NCBI RefSeq assembly: GCF_007483665.1
Contig: NZ_VIQO01000001.1
Span: 186,001 to 250,000 of the forward strand
Source of the DNA: Catellatospora sichuanensis
GTDB taxonomy: Bacteria; Actinomycetota; Actinomycetes; Mycobacteriales; Micromonosporaceae
Direction of reading: 5' to 3'
DNA: 64,000 nt
In this document: positions 1 to 8,473 of the stretch, piece after piece
How the letters are laid out: each line of letters opens with the position of its first letter
How positions within the stretch are numbered: the first letter of the stretch is position 1
Position numbers and translations under genes: made by a program
Notes under the pieces: generated by a model
Database searches by the model: none
What the model saw: the letters and a program-made list of their open reading frames with translations, nothing else
What the model was told of the DNA's origin: nothing

Positions 1-1542
1 ACCGGGGTCGCGCTCGCGGCGGAACTGGCCCGGCGGGCCGCCCTCGCGCTGGAGACGCTGGCCGGGCGGCTGGCGTCCGTGCAGCGGCACCTGGACGAGT
101 CGCTGGCCCGGGTCACCGCCGTGGTGCCGTGCCGGGGCGGCTCGGACCGCGTGCTGTTCTTCCCACTCGGGCCCGCGCATGCCGCCCGGGTCCACGCGGC
201 CGCGGCCGAAGCCGCCGACCTGCGCGGCGATCTCACGACCGCGACCCGGCAGGCCGAGGCCGACCTCGCCGCCGTCACCGCGGGCTGGCACGAGCTGGCC
301 GGGGCGTTCCCGCCCGCCGTCGAGCCGCCCACGCCCGAGCCGTCGGAGACCGTCGTGGTGCGCGGCGACGGCGTGACGTTGGTGAGCACCGGTGCGAACG
401 ACGACGACGTGCTGGTCACCCTGGACGCCGCCGGGCGGCCACTGGTGCTGGTCGGCGGCGTGACGGTGGCCGCGGTGCCGGACGGGCGGCTGGTGGTGCG
501 CACCGGCGCCGGGGACGACCGGGTGCGGGTCGACCCGGCCGTGGCGGCGGCGGTGAGCGTGCTGGCCGGCGGGGGTGACGACCGGGTGGACGGCGGGAGC
601 CTGCTGCACGGCGCGGGCGGCGGGGACACGCTGCTCGGCCGGAACGGCGACGACCTGCTGCTGGGCGGCGACGGCCGGGACTACCTCGACGCCGGGGCCG
701 GTGCCGACACGGCCGACGGCGGGCCCGGCGACGACACCGTGTACGGCCTGAGCGGCGACGACACGCTGCGCGGCGGTGCGGGCCGCGACCACCTGTCCGG
801 CGGCCGGGGCGGCGACCTGGTGACCGGCGGGGACGGCGACGACGTGCTGACCGGCGGCGCGGGCGCGGACGTGCTCGACGGCGCGGTCGGCCTCGACCGC
901 GCCTACCGCGACCTGGCCGATCCCGCCGCCGAGGTCGAGTCGTCGCACGTGGCACCGCAGGTGGCGGCCGGTGGCGGGGTCGAGGTCACCGGCACGCCGG
1001 AATTCGCCGAGCGCGTCGAGTCCGATCTGGACCTGCTGCGTGCCTCCCCGGCGGGGCGGCGCATGCTCGCCGAGCTGGACACGGCGCTGGCCGGCAGTGA
1101 CGGCTGGCTGCCCGGTGACGGGCCGGACACCCTGGAGGTCCGGGAACTGCCGTTCGGCGCGGCCAACGGCTTCGCGGGCGTCGACGGGGACGCCGACCGG
1201 CACGTCATCTCGTACGAGCCGGGTTACCAGGGCCTGCCGGGCGAGGCGCCGCCGGTCGTCGTGCTCTACCACGAGCTGGCGCACGTGTGGGACGACCTGG
1301 CCGGTCACGACCACCCGGGTGCGCACAGCCGCGACGACGTGATGTGGGACGGCGACGGCTGGGTGCCGGTGCCCGACCGGGAGCGGGTGGCGGTCGGCCT
1401 GCCGATCGACGATGACGGGGATCCGACAACGCCCGAGCGTCTCGACCCGCACCACCCGTATCCGCTGACGGAGAACGCGCTGCGCGATGAGCTGGGCGTA
1501 TCCGGCCGGCAAACATACGGCACGCCGCGCCGCCCTGCGTGA
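1..1542 (+). CDS. RTX-repeat protein with M91-type metallopeptidase domain (5' end outside window)
   Basis: The frame is open from base 1 and the first in-frame start codon (GTG at 79) has no convincing ribosome site, so the gene very probably begins upstream. Counting from that GTG, residues about 1-60 look helical, then comes a beta-rich stretch, then at least eight glycine/aspartate nonapeptides of the GGxGxD type (about residues 165-270) that in RTX proteins bind calcium and fold as a beta-roll. The C-terminal 200 residues carry an HELAH zinc-binding motif inside YHELAHVWD, as in the M91 (NleD-like effector) peptidase family. It is probably a secreted or surface zinc protease or toxin whose folding is calcium dependent. 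No signal peptide is visible because the N-terminus is missing. Family calls rest on motifs, substrate is unknown. Confidence 0.75.
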   Translation, partial: TGVALAAELARRAALALETLAGRLASVQRHLDESLARVTAVVPCRGGSDRVLFFPLGPAHAARVHAAAAEAADLRGDLTTATRQAEADLAAVTAGWHELAGAFPPAVEPPTPEPSETVVVRGDGVTLVSTGANDDDVLVTLDAAGRPLVLVGGVTVAAVPDGRLVVRTGAGDDRVRVDPAVAAAVSVLAGGGDDRVDGGSLLHGAGGGDTLLGRNGDDLLLGGDGRDYLDAGAGADTADGGPGDDTVYGLSGDDTLRGGAGRDHLSGGRGGDLVTGGDGDDVLTGGAGADVLDGAVGLDRAYRDLADPAAEVESSHVAPQVAAGGGVEVTGTPEFAERVESDLDLLRASPAGRRMLAELDTALAGSDGWLPGDGPDTLEVRELPFGAANGFAGVDGDADRHVISYEPGYQGLPGEAPPVVVLYHELAHVWDDLAGHDHPGAHSRDDVMWDGDGWVPVPDRERVAVGLPIDDDGDPTTPERLDPHHPYPLTENALRDELGVSGRQTYGTPRRPA

Positions 1543-1664
1543 CCCGGCCACCACCGTCTGCTATGGAGATCCGGCCGATTGCATCCGGACGCCATAGTTT
1601 GACACAGTGTGCGCGCGTTGATCGCAACGCGACGTTGTGGTGGTCAGGGGAGGAATCAAACATC

Positions 1665-2477
1665 ATGATGGGTCCACAGCACGCGCTGTCCGGCGCGGCC
1701 ACGTGGCTGGCAGGGTCCTGGGTGGCCGCGCAGTTCTTCGACTACCCCCAGTCGGCCACGACCATCGCCGTCGGCGCCGCGGTGTGCGCGGGCGGGGCAC
1801 TGCTGCCCGATCTGGACATGTCCGGCAAGGTGACCAAGGGCCAGGGCGGCTCGACCGTTTCCCGCAGCTTCGGCGTGGCCTCCCTGTTCGTCGCCGAGGT
1901 CGTGGAGAAGATATCGGTCGGCGTCTACACGGCCACCAAGTTGAGCAAGGACCCCGACCGGCACAACGGCCACCGCACGCTGACCCACACGCTGCCGTTC
2001 GCGGCGCTGATGGGCTTCGGCGCGACCTGGCTGTGCACCAGGTACGGCCGGTGGGCGGTGATCGGCATCCTGTTCTTCATGTTCGGCTTCGCGCTGCGCG
2101 GCCTGTTCGACAAGTGGGCGGACCGGGCCGGCTGGGTCATCGTGACGCTGACCTCGGCGGGCGCGGCGTATTTCGCGTTCAACTTCCTGCCCAGCGAGAA
2201 CCGCGGGTATCCGATGATCGGCCTGGCGGTGGGGGTCGGCTGCATCGTGCACCTGATGGGAGACATCGTGACCCGGGCCGGAGTGCCGATCCTGTGGCCG
2301 ATCCCGACCGGGCGGCGCATGTGGCGCATGATCGGCCTGCCGGACACCTTCGCCATCGAGGCCGGCAGCAAGGTGGAGACCACCGTGCTGCGCACCGTGT
2401 TCACGGTCATCTCCCTGGTCGCGGGTGCCGGCCTGCTGGCCCCGGCGCTGCTCAAGCGCTTCGACATCGAGGTCTGA
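1665..2477 (+). CDS. YdjM/DUF457-like membrane-bound putative metal-dependent hydrolase
   Basis: A 270-residue membrane protein. AGGGGAGG stands about 11 nt upstream of an ATG-ATG pair, which makes 1665 (or 1668) a better start than the longer open frame above it. It begins MMGPQHALSGAA and has hydrophobic segments near residues 10-55, 115-150, 160-180, 190-215 and 240-260. The HRTLTH motif near residue 105 corresponds to the HRgxTHS signature of the YdjM (LexA-regulated, putative inner-membrane hydrolase) family. The activity of this family is not firmly established. The preceding 120 bp hold TTGACA at 1599-1604 but no good -10 at the right distance. It is convergent with the polymerase gene and they share a terminator hairpin. 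Confidence 0.7.
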   Translation: MMGPQHALSGAATWLAGSWVAAQFFDYPQSATTIAVGAAVCAGGALLPDLDMSGKVTKGQGGSTVSRSFGVASLFVAEVVEKISVGVYTATKLSKDPDRHNGHRTLTHTLPFAALMGFGATWLCTRYGRWAVIGILFFMFGFALRGLFDKWADRAGWVIVTLTSAGAAYFAFNFLPSENRGYPMIGLAVGVGCIVHLMGDIVTRAGVPILWPIPTGRRMWRMIGLPDTFAIEAGSKVETTVLRTVFTVISLVAGAGLLAPALLKRFDIEV

Positions 2478-2490
2478 CCCGGCAATGCGT

Positions 2491-2521
2491 GGTCGCCGTG
2501 CCCGGCCGGGGCATGGCGACC
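2491..2521. terminator. Bidirectional terminator hairpin
   Basis: GGTCGCC at 2491 pairs with GGCGACC at 2515, and the stem continues inward through GTGCCC/GGGGCA with one G-T wobble, giving about 13 bp closed by a CGGCCG loop. It sits in the 55-bp gap between two convergent genes. No T-tract follows on either side. Confidence 0.6.
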
Positions 2522-2532
2522 GGGTACACGGC

Positions 2533-4194
2533 CTACTTCGCGTCGCCGTAGGAGTCGACCACGGCGACGGTGAGCGGGAACCGCACGGGCGAGCTGCCGA
2601 ACAGCAGCTCGCCCGTCGCTTTCGCACCGGCCTCCAGGGCGGCCACGACGAGGTCGGCCTCGTCGGCCGGGCAGTGCACGATGACCTCGTCGTGCTGGAA
2701 GAAGACCAGCTCGGCACGGTTGTTCCAGAGCCGGGCGCGCAGCGTGGCCAGCAGCGAGGCGGCCCACTCGGCGGCGGTGGCCTGGATGACGAAGTTGCGG
2801 GTGAACCGGCCCCGTGAGCGACCGGACGCGCCCTCGTCGGCCCACGACGACTCCAGCGCCGACGGCGGGCAGGTGCGGCCCAGCCAGGAGCGCACCAGGC
2901 CGCCGGTCTCCCCGGTGCGCGCGGCCGCCTCGACGTACGCCCAGGCTTTCGGGTAGCTGCCGCGCAGCGCCGCGATCGCGGGTGCGGCCGCGCCGCCGGT
3001 CTGGCCGTACATCGCGCCGAGCAGGGCCAGTTTCGCGGCCGCCCGGTCGCCCTTGAACGCCTCGGCGGCCAGCACGGCGTAGAGGTCCCCGGCGGCCGCG
3101 GCGCGGGCCAGCCCCGCGTCGCCGGACACCGCGGCGAGGATGCGCGGTTCGAGCTGCCCCGCGTCGGCGACGACGAGCCGCCAGCCGGGATCGGCGCGGG
3201 CCGCGCCGCGCACCGCCTTGGGGATCTGCAGCGCTCCCCCGCCCCGGGTGGCCCAGCGCCCGGTAACCACCCCGCCCGGCACGTACGCGGGCCGGAAGCG
3301 CCCCTGCTGCACCCACTGCTCCCGCCAGCTCCAGCCGTGCGCGGTCCAGATCCGGTAGAGCTCCTTGTACTCCAGCAGCACCGCGATGACCGGGTGGTCG
3401 ACCGCGCGCAGCACCCAGGACCGGGTGTTGGGCACCTCGATCCCGACCCGGCGCAGCGCCTTGCGCAGCTCGGCGGGCGAGTCGGGGTGCAGGCCGGGCG
3501 CGTTCAGCAGCTCGGCGACCCGGCCCGACAGCTCGGCCAGCCGCCGCGGCGGACCGCCCACCGGGGACGGCTCGCCCAGCAGCCCGACCAGGATCTCGTC
3601 GTGGGCGCGCTCCTGCCAGGGCAGACCGGTGTGCCCCATCTCGGCCGCGATCAGCGCGCTGGCCGACTCGGCCGCGATCAGCAGCCGCATCCGCGCCGGG
3701 TGCTCCGCGGCCGCGGTGCGGGCGAGCTGGTCGCGGTACACCGCCGCCAGGGCGTCCAGCGGGTCCGCGCCGTCCGGCACGGCGACCGGGGCGGGCGCGT
3801 CACCGAACAGGGTGCCCTGCAGGTCTCCGGGCGGCTGGGCGGGACGGGCGGCGTGGTCGGCGGGCACCGGTGCGCCGACGAGCCGGGCGTAGGCCGCCGC
3901 GGCCGAGCGCGGTTCGCCGTAGCGCCCCGCGTGGCCGAGCAGCAGCGCCTCGGCCAGTTCGACGTCGTGGCAGCGGCGCACCCGCACATCGGCGGCCAGC
4001 AGCGGCCCGTAGACCTGCTCCGTCGCCCCCCACAGCCAGCGCGGCCCGCCCTCCTGCTCACCGGAGGCGACGGCCGCGGCGAGGTCGGCCACCGCCTCGG
4101 CGGGCCCGCTGGGCTCGCCCGCGGCGTCCAGCGGGCGCAGCCGGCCGCCGCCGCTGCCGTCCGCCACCACCGCGATCACCGTCACGCCGCCCAT
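2533..4194 (-). CDS. Family A (Pol I-like) DNA polymerase, actinobacterial exonuclease/polymerase type
   Basis: About 553 residues from the ATG at 4194; an ATG at 4215 and a GTG at 4185 are alternatives and none has a clear ribosome site. The C-terminal half has the three family A palm/fingers motifs: motif A VADAGQLEPRIL (Asp about 344), motif B RAAAKLALLGAMYG (Lys about 388, Tyr 396) and motif C QHDEV (His-Asp about 501). The metal-binding aspartates and the motif B Arg, Lys and Tyr are kept, but YSQ of motif A is AGQ and the Phe762-equivalent of E. coli Pol I is Leu. The N-terminal 170 residues sit where a 3'-5' exonuclease should be, but I cannot find the DEDD residues, so that activity is doubtful. 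It is likely an accessory repair polymerase. It starts back to back with the methyltransferase gene. Confidence 0.82.
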   Translation of the reverse strand: MGGVTVIAVVADGSGGGRLRPLDAAGEPSGPAEAVADLAAAVASGEQEGGPRWLWGATEQVYGPLLAADVRVRRCHDVELAEALLLGHAGRYGEPRSAAAAYARLVGAPVPADHAARPAQPPGDLQGTLFGDAPAPVAVPDGADPLDALAAVYRDQLARTAAAEHPARMRLLIAAESASALIAAEMGHTGLPWQERAHDEILVGLLGEPSPVGGPPRRLAELSGRVAELLNAPGLHPDSPAELRKALRRVGIEVPNTRSWVLRAVDHPVIAVLLEYKELYRIWTAHGWSWREQWVQQGRFRPAYVPGGVVTGRWATRGGGALQIPKAVRGAARADPGWRLVVADAGQLEPRILAAVSGDAGLARAAAAGDLYAVLAAEAFKGDRAAAKLALLGAMYGQTGGAAAPAIAALRGSYPKAWAYVEAAARTGETGGLVRSWLGRTCPPSALESSWADEGASGRSRGRFTRNFVIQATAAEWAASLLATLRARLWNNRAELVFFQHDEVIVHCPADEADLVVAALEAGAKATGELLFGSSPVRFPLTVAVVDSYGDAK

Positions 4195-4225
4195 TGTGCT
4201 GGTCGGGGCGGACATCCCGAATCGG

Positions 4226-4260
4226 CTCCGGGCCCGGCGGGATGCGGCTATATAGAAGTC
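4226..4260 (+). promoter_or_regulatory. Probable leaderless promoter of the methyltransferase gene
   Basis: TATATA at 4249-4254 ends six nt before the ATG and no purine-rich ribosome site is present, the geometry of a leaderless actinobacterial transcript. No convincing -35 is seen. The site lies just upstream of the divergent polymerase gene start. Confidence 0.45.
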
Positions 4261-4908
4261 ATGACCGAATCCAGGCCCGTGTTCGACCGGATCGGCGCGA
4301 CCTACAGCGAGGCGTTCGCGGATCGGCCGGGCCAGCTCGCGGCCGGGCGCTGGCTGCTGGACCGGCTGGCGGACCACGGGCACCCGCTGGTGCTCGACGT
4401 GGGCTGCGGCTCGGGCACCCCGACCGCCCGGCAGCTCATCGACGGCGGCTGCCACGTCGTCGGCATCGACACCTCACCGGTGATGCTCGAACTCGCCCGC
4501 AACACCGTCCCGGAGGCCATCTTCGTCGAGCGCGACCTGTTCGACCTCGACGGCCTGCACCCCACCCAGCAGCGCTTCGACGCTGTAGTGGCCTTCTTCT
4601 CCCTGCTCATGCTCTCCCGCGCCGACGTCGACAAGGCCCTCGACGACATCCACCACGTCCTCGACCACACCGGCTTCTTCGTCCTCGGCATGGTCGAAGG
4701 CGACTCCGACCACCTCATGCGCGACTTCCTGGGCACCCGCGTCCCCCTCACCGCCTACCCCCGCGAGGACCTCAAGCACCTCCTCAACAGCCACGGCTTC
4801 ACCGTCGAGGACCTCGTCACCGACCTCTGGGAACCCGCCCTCCCCACCGTCGACACCCAACCCCAGACCCACCTCTACGCCTACTGCTCCGTCGCCCGCC
4901 CGTACTGA
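4261..4908 (+). CDS. Class I SAM-dependent methyltransferase
   Basis: A 215-residue cytosolic enzyme. The SAM-binding motif I reads VLDVGCGSGTPT near residue 45, followed by GIDTSPVMLELAR (motif II region, acidic residue binding the ribose) and AVVAFFSLLML as the post-II strand. This is the Methyltransf_11/25 fold. The substrate cannot be told from sequence; it could be a small metabolite. The gene is transcribed away from the polymerase and ends against a large palindrome. Codon use matches the neighbours. Confidence 0.8.
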   Translation: MTESRPVFDRIGATYSEAFADRPGQLAAGRWLLDRLADHGHPLVLDVGCGSGTPTARQLIDGGCHVVGIDTSPVMLELARNTVPEAIFVERDLFDLDGLHPTQQRFDAVVAFFSLLMLSRADVDKALDDIHHVLDHTGFFVLGMVEGDSDHLMRDFLGTRVPLTAYPREDLKHLLNSHGFTVEDLVTDLWEPALPTVDTQPQTHLYAYCSVARPY

Positions 4909-4910
4909 AA

Positions 4911-4999
4911 AAGATCGCGACGATCTTGCGGGAACTGTTGGGGATACGCCCGGAAAGGGCGTGTCATCCCCACGGTCCGCGCAAGATCGTCGCGATCTT
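4911..4999. repeat. Nested 89-bp palindrome with 20-bp perfect arms
   Basis: Bases 4911-4930 are the exact reverse complement of 4980-4999. Each arm is itself an almost perfect palindrome (AAGATCG-CGA-CGATCTT). Inside, GGGGAT-ACGCCC at 4940-4951 pairs with GGGCGT at 4957-4962 and ATCCCC at 4966-4971. It fills the gap between two convergent genes, so it may act as a bidirectional terminator, but there is no T-tract and the arm design is unlike a simple terminator. Confidence 0.8.
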
Positions 5000-5021
5000 G
5001 ACGAGCGAGGGTGGTGCGGGG

Positions 5022-5888
5022 TTACTTCACGGCGCCGGCGGTGAGGCCGGATTGGATCTGGCGCTGGAAGATGGTGTAGACGATGATCATCGGGATGATC
5101 GCGATGCTCAGGGCGGCGAAGAGGGCAGGCCAGTCGGCCTGGTAGCCGGCGGCGGTGGAGATGTTGGCGATGCCCTGGGTGAGCAGCCACTTCTCCTGGC
5201 CCTCGGCGCCGCCGGGGAGCAGGGAGACCGGGAGGACGTACTGGTTCCACTGGCCGATGATGTTGAAGATGGTGATGCTGATCAGGCCGGGTTTGGCCAT
5301 CGGCATCATGACGCGGAAGAACAGCTTGGTGTGGGAGGCGCCGTCGATCATCGCGGCCTCGGCCACCGCGTTGGGCAGCGTTTTGAAGAAGGCGGCCAGG
5401 AAGAAGACGGTGAACGGCAGCGAGTAGGCGATGTACACCAGGATCAGGCCGGTGTGCGTGCCGAGCAGGCCCAGTTCCTGCACCACGATGTAGAGCGGAG
5501 TGAGGGCCAGGTAGACAGGGAAGGCCAGGCCCGCGATGAAGAGGAAGTAGATGAACCGGTTGCCGATGAACTCGTAGCGGGCCAGCACGTAGGCGGCCAT
5601 CGCGCCCAGCAGCATGGTGCCGAACGTCGAGATCGACACCACGAACAGGCTGTTCAGGAAGTACGTGCCGACGTTCGCCTCGGTCCAGGCCCGGCCGAAC
5701 GATCCGAAGTCCCAGTTGCTCGGCAGCGCGAACGGGTTGCCGATGAAGATCTCGGTGTTGTTCTTGAACGCGGCCAGGAACGTGAAGATCAGCGGGTAGA
5801 TGATCAGGATGGCCCAGACGGCCAGCGCGACGTGGGACAGCTTGTTCAGGACGCCGGCGCTGCTGCGCTTCTCAGACTTGTTTGCCAC
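5022..5888 (-). CDS. ngcG: Sugar ABC transporter permease, NgcG/MalG type (system 1)
   Basis: A 288-residue inner-membrane protein with about six transmembrane helices. The EAA loop that docks on the ATPase reads EAAMIDGASHTKLFFRVMMP near residue 185. It is paired with the NgcF-like permease 12 nt upstream and the NgcE-like binding lipoprotein, so it is the second permease of a CUT1 importer. Close identity in gene order and sequence pattern with the paralogous system at 14.7-18.0 kb and with Streptomyces NgcEFG suggests N-acetylglucosamine or chitobiose as substrate. No ATPase gene is nearby; a shared MsiK-type ATPase elsewhere in the genome is the expected partner. Confidence 0.8.
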   Translation of the reverse strand: MANKSEKRSSAGVLNKLSHVALAVWAILIIYPLIFTFLAAFKNNTEIFIGNPFALPSNWDFGSFGRAWTEANVGTYFLNSLFVVSISTFGTMLLGAMAAYVLARYEFIGNRFIYFLFIAGLAFPVYLALTPLYIVVQELGLLGTHTGLILVYIAYSLPFTVFFLAAFFKTLPNAVAEAAMIDGASHTKLFFRVMMPMAKPGLISITIFNIIGQWNQYVLPVSLLPGGAEGQEKWLLTQGIANISTAAGYQADWPALFAALSIAIIPMIIVYTIFQRQIQSGLTAGAVK

Positions 5889-5900
5889 GACAGACCCCGC

Positions 5901-6812
5901 TCAGTGCTCGACCGCGTTGCGCTTGCCGCCACGCAGGGACAGCACCGCGAAGATGATGGTGAAGACGGCCAGCGCCACGCCGAGCGCCGACGCGTAGCCG
6001 TAGTCCGACTCCCGGATGCCGGACTTGTAGATCTGCACCGGCAGCACGGTGGTGGCGCTGTCCGGGCCGCCCTCGTCGATGGAGAGCACCATCACCAGCG
6101 CGAACGCGTCCATGGCCAGGATGCCCAGGTACACCCAGGCGACCTTGATGGTCTCCATCAGCAGCGGGATGGTGACCCGGAAGAAGATGGTGACCCGGCT
6201 GGCGCCGTCCATGACGGCCGCCTCATAGATCTCAGCCGGGATGCTCGACATGCCCGCGGCGAACAGCACCACGTAGAAGCCGACCGCCTGCCAGACCAGC
6301 ACGCCGAGGATGGACCACAGCCCGAACTCGGGCAGGAACTGCACCGCGTCCACGCCGAACAGCGCGAGCAAGCGGTTCAGGATGCCGCTGTCGTCGGGCG
6401 CGTACACCCGGCCGAAGATGACGCCGACGATGACCACGGCCAGGACCTGGGGGAGGAAGAACACCACTCGGTAGAACTTCGACCCCCAGACCCCGGTCAT
6501 CGTGCCGCCGCGGGTGCCCCCGCCCATGTTCAACAGGAACGCGAAGAACAGGGCGAGGGCGATCGTGATCACCGGCAAGGTGACCAGCAGGAAGACGTGG
6601 TGCTTCGCCGCCAGCCATACCTTGTCGTCGTCCAGGAGCTTCTGGAAGTTCTCCAGCCCGACGAAATCGAAATCCGGGGACAGGCCGCTCCAGTTCGTCA
6701 TGGACACCTGGACCGCCGCGGCGATCGGGCGCAGGACGAACATGCCGTATAGGGCAAGTGGGGCGATCAGGAACCCGATGACGAACGGGTATTTACCTTG
6801 CCGCATGATCAT
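5901..6812 (-). CDS. ngcF: Sugar ABC transporter permease, NgcF/MalF type (system 1)
   Basis: 303 residues if translation starts at MIMRQGK; the next ATG two codons on is equally possible. Six predicted helices, starting with FVIGFLIAPLALYGMFVL. The EAA loop reads EAAVMDGASRVTIFFRVTIP. It lies 20 nt downstream of the binding protein and 12 nt upstream of the partner permease, so the three are one operon. It forms the heterodimeric channel with the NgcG-like subunit. Unlike the second copy of this operon, the gap between binding protein and this permease has no stable hairpin. Confidence 0.8.
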   Translation of the reverse strand: MIMRQGKYPFVIGFLIAPLALYGMFVLRPIAAAVQVSMTNWSGLSPDFDFVGLENFQKLLDDDKVWLAAKHHVFLLVTLPVITIALALFFAFLLNMGGGTRGGTMTGVWGSKFYRVVFFLPQVLAVVIVGVIFGRVYAPDDSGILNRLLALFGVDAVQFLPEFGLWSILGVLVWQAVGFYVVLFAAGMSSIPAEIYEAAVMDGASRVTIFFRVTIPLLMETIKVAWVYLGILAMDAFALVMVLSIDEGGPDSATTVLPVQIYKSGIRESDYGYASALGVALAVFTIIFAVLSLRGGKRNAVEH

Positions 6813-6832
6813 TTACTCCGGCTTCGGGGGGA

Positions 6833-8254
6833 TTAGCGGGAGAACTTCTTCTCGGTCTTGTCAGCCGCAGCCTGCATACGGGTGCAGAACTCGTCGGCGG
6901 TGCCACCCTGGAACATCAGCTTGTTGGTGGCGGAGCGGCACTCGTCGTCCAGGTTCTTGTACCAGGCGTCCCAGCGGAAGCTGAAGTTGGCCGCACCGGC
7001 CGCGGTCAGCGCCGCGTTGGCCGAGGTCAGACCGGGCGAGAGGGTCAGACCCTCGGCCGCGCCGGTGACGACGGTCAGCGACTTGGTGAGCTCGGTGAAG
7101 CCCTTGGCGCCGGCCTTGGACAGCATGTGGCGCAGGTACTCCTTGCCACCCTGGACGTTCTTGCCCTTGCTGGCGACGAAGTACATCTCGCCCGCGGCGG
7201 CGTAGAGGCCCGTGGCCGGCAGCTTGTCCGACGCGGTCGCGCCGGGGATCGCGGCGACCTGGTAGTCGAAGCCGGCCGGGGTGTCCTTGGACTGCTCGTT
7301 CTCCAGCCAGGAACCCGACGGGTAGAAGCCCACCTTGTACTGGTTCTGCTGCAGCTGCACCTCGGTGTGCTTGAGGCCCAGGTGCGCCTTGTTGCCGTAC
7401 TTGGCGCCGATCTCGCCCCAGAGGGTGGCGGCCTGCTTGACGGCGTCGTTCGTCCAGGCCCCCTTCTCCAGGTTGTCGATCGCCTTGAGCACGTCCGGGC
7501 CACCGATCTTCGCGGCGGTGGTCAGGATGACCAGGTACTGGTAGTAGGCCGCGTTGGCGCCCGCGTACGAGTACGGGGTGATGCCCTTGGCCTTCATCTT
7601 CTCGAGCAGCGCGGTGAAGTCCGCCCAGGTGGTCGGCGCGGTCCAGCCGTTGTCCTTGAACAGCTTGCCGGAGTACCACAGGCCGAACACGGTGTAGGCG
7701 TAGTTCAGCACGTACGGCTTGCCGTTGAAGGTGCCCTGCTCGATGGTGCCCGGGATCAGGGTGTCCGCGACGGTCTTGCCCGCGATGTCCAGCGACGGCG
7801 CGGCGAACAGGTCGCTCAGGTCGGCGACCTGGCCGGCCTCGACGAGCTTGCCCTGGTCCATCAGCTTCGAGCCGGCGTTGTTGACCATGTCCGGCGGGGT
7901 GTTGCTGGCGAACCGCGGCTGCAGGGCGGTCGAGACCTCCTGCGTCGAGGAGAAGGTCACCTTCGAGTTCGGGAACTTCTTCTGGTACGACGGCACGTGC
8001 ACGTCGGTGGCGTACTTGGTGCCCAGACCGCCATCGAAGATCACAACCTCGACCGGAGTGTCGACAGAGACACCCAGCGGGTTCTCGGCGGAGACCTGGC
8101 CGGTCGCCGAGGTGTTGGGCTCGTCGGTGCCGCCGCCGACACAGGCGGAGAGCAGGCCGGCGGCGGGGGTGGCCAGCAGGCCGACTGCCGCGGTCCGGCG
8201 CAGCACGCTGCGACGGCTCAGGGCCGACGGGCTGTCGGTGTGGTTGGACATCAT
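6833..8254 (-). CDS. ngcE: NgcE-like sugar-binding lipoprotein (system 1)
   Basis: 473 residues, a CUT1 extracellular solute-binding protein. The N-terminus has a twin-arginine signal (SRRSVLRR, residues 13-20), a hydrophobic core and a lipobox LLSAC with Cys38, so it is exported folded and lipid anchored. Body segments such as NPLGVSVDTPVEVVIF, TLIPGTIEQGTF and LNYAYTVFGLWYS follow the pattern I know from NgcE, the N-acetylglucosamine/chitobiose receptor of Streptomyces. GAGGAG lies just before tandem ATG codons. It is first in its operon, below a MurR/RpiR regulator gene. Substrate assignment is by family and by the adjacent GlcNAc kinase. Confidence 0.82.
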   Translation of the reverse strand: MMSNHTDSPSALSRRSVLRRTAAVGLLATPAAGLLSACVGGGTDEPNTSATGQVSAENPLGVSVDTPVEVVIFDGGLGTKYATDVHVPSYQKKFPNSKVTFSSTQEVSTALQPRFASNTPPDMVNNAGSKLMDQGKLVEAGQVADLSDLFAAPSLDIAGKTVADTLIPGTIEQGTFNGKPYVLNYAYTVFGLWYSGKLFKDNGWTAPTTWADFTALLEKMKAKGITPYSYAGANAAYYQYLVILTTAAKIGGPDVLKAIDNLEKGAWTNDAVKQAATLWGEIGAKYGNKAHLGLKHTEVQLQQNQYKVGFYPSGSWLENEQSKDTPAGFDYQVAAIPGATASDKLPATGLYAAAGEMYFVASKGKNVQGGKEYLRHMLSKAGAKGFTELTKSLTVVTGAAEGLTLSPGLTSANAALTAAGAANFSFRWDAWYKNLDDECRSATNKLMFQGGTADEFCTRMQAAADKTEKKFSR

Positions 8255-8473
8255 TGTCTCCTCAGATTCGGGTTGCTGAGACAGCTACTCGAGGGTGTGG
8301 TGAGGCGGTGCCTGAAGCGGTCGCGGTCACGGGCGAACCCGCAGCCGCGGCGGACCCGGCCGCACCGGGTTTCAGTGCGGCACCACACCGGGCGGCGTTG
8401 CCCGATGTGGTGTCGGCCCAGTGCTCGATCGGGTCGAGCACGGTCGGTGGCAGCACGGCGCAGGCGGGGGCGG

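Noticed and set aside
1599-1604. TTGACA as a -35 for the YdjM-like gene
   Set aside because: No TANNNT hexamer lies at 16-19 nt; the region 1620-1630 (TCGCAA) does not fit.
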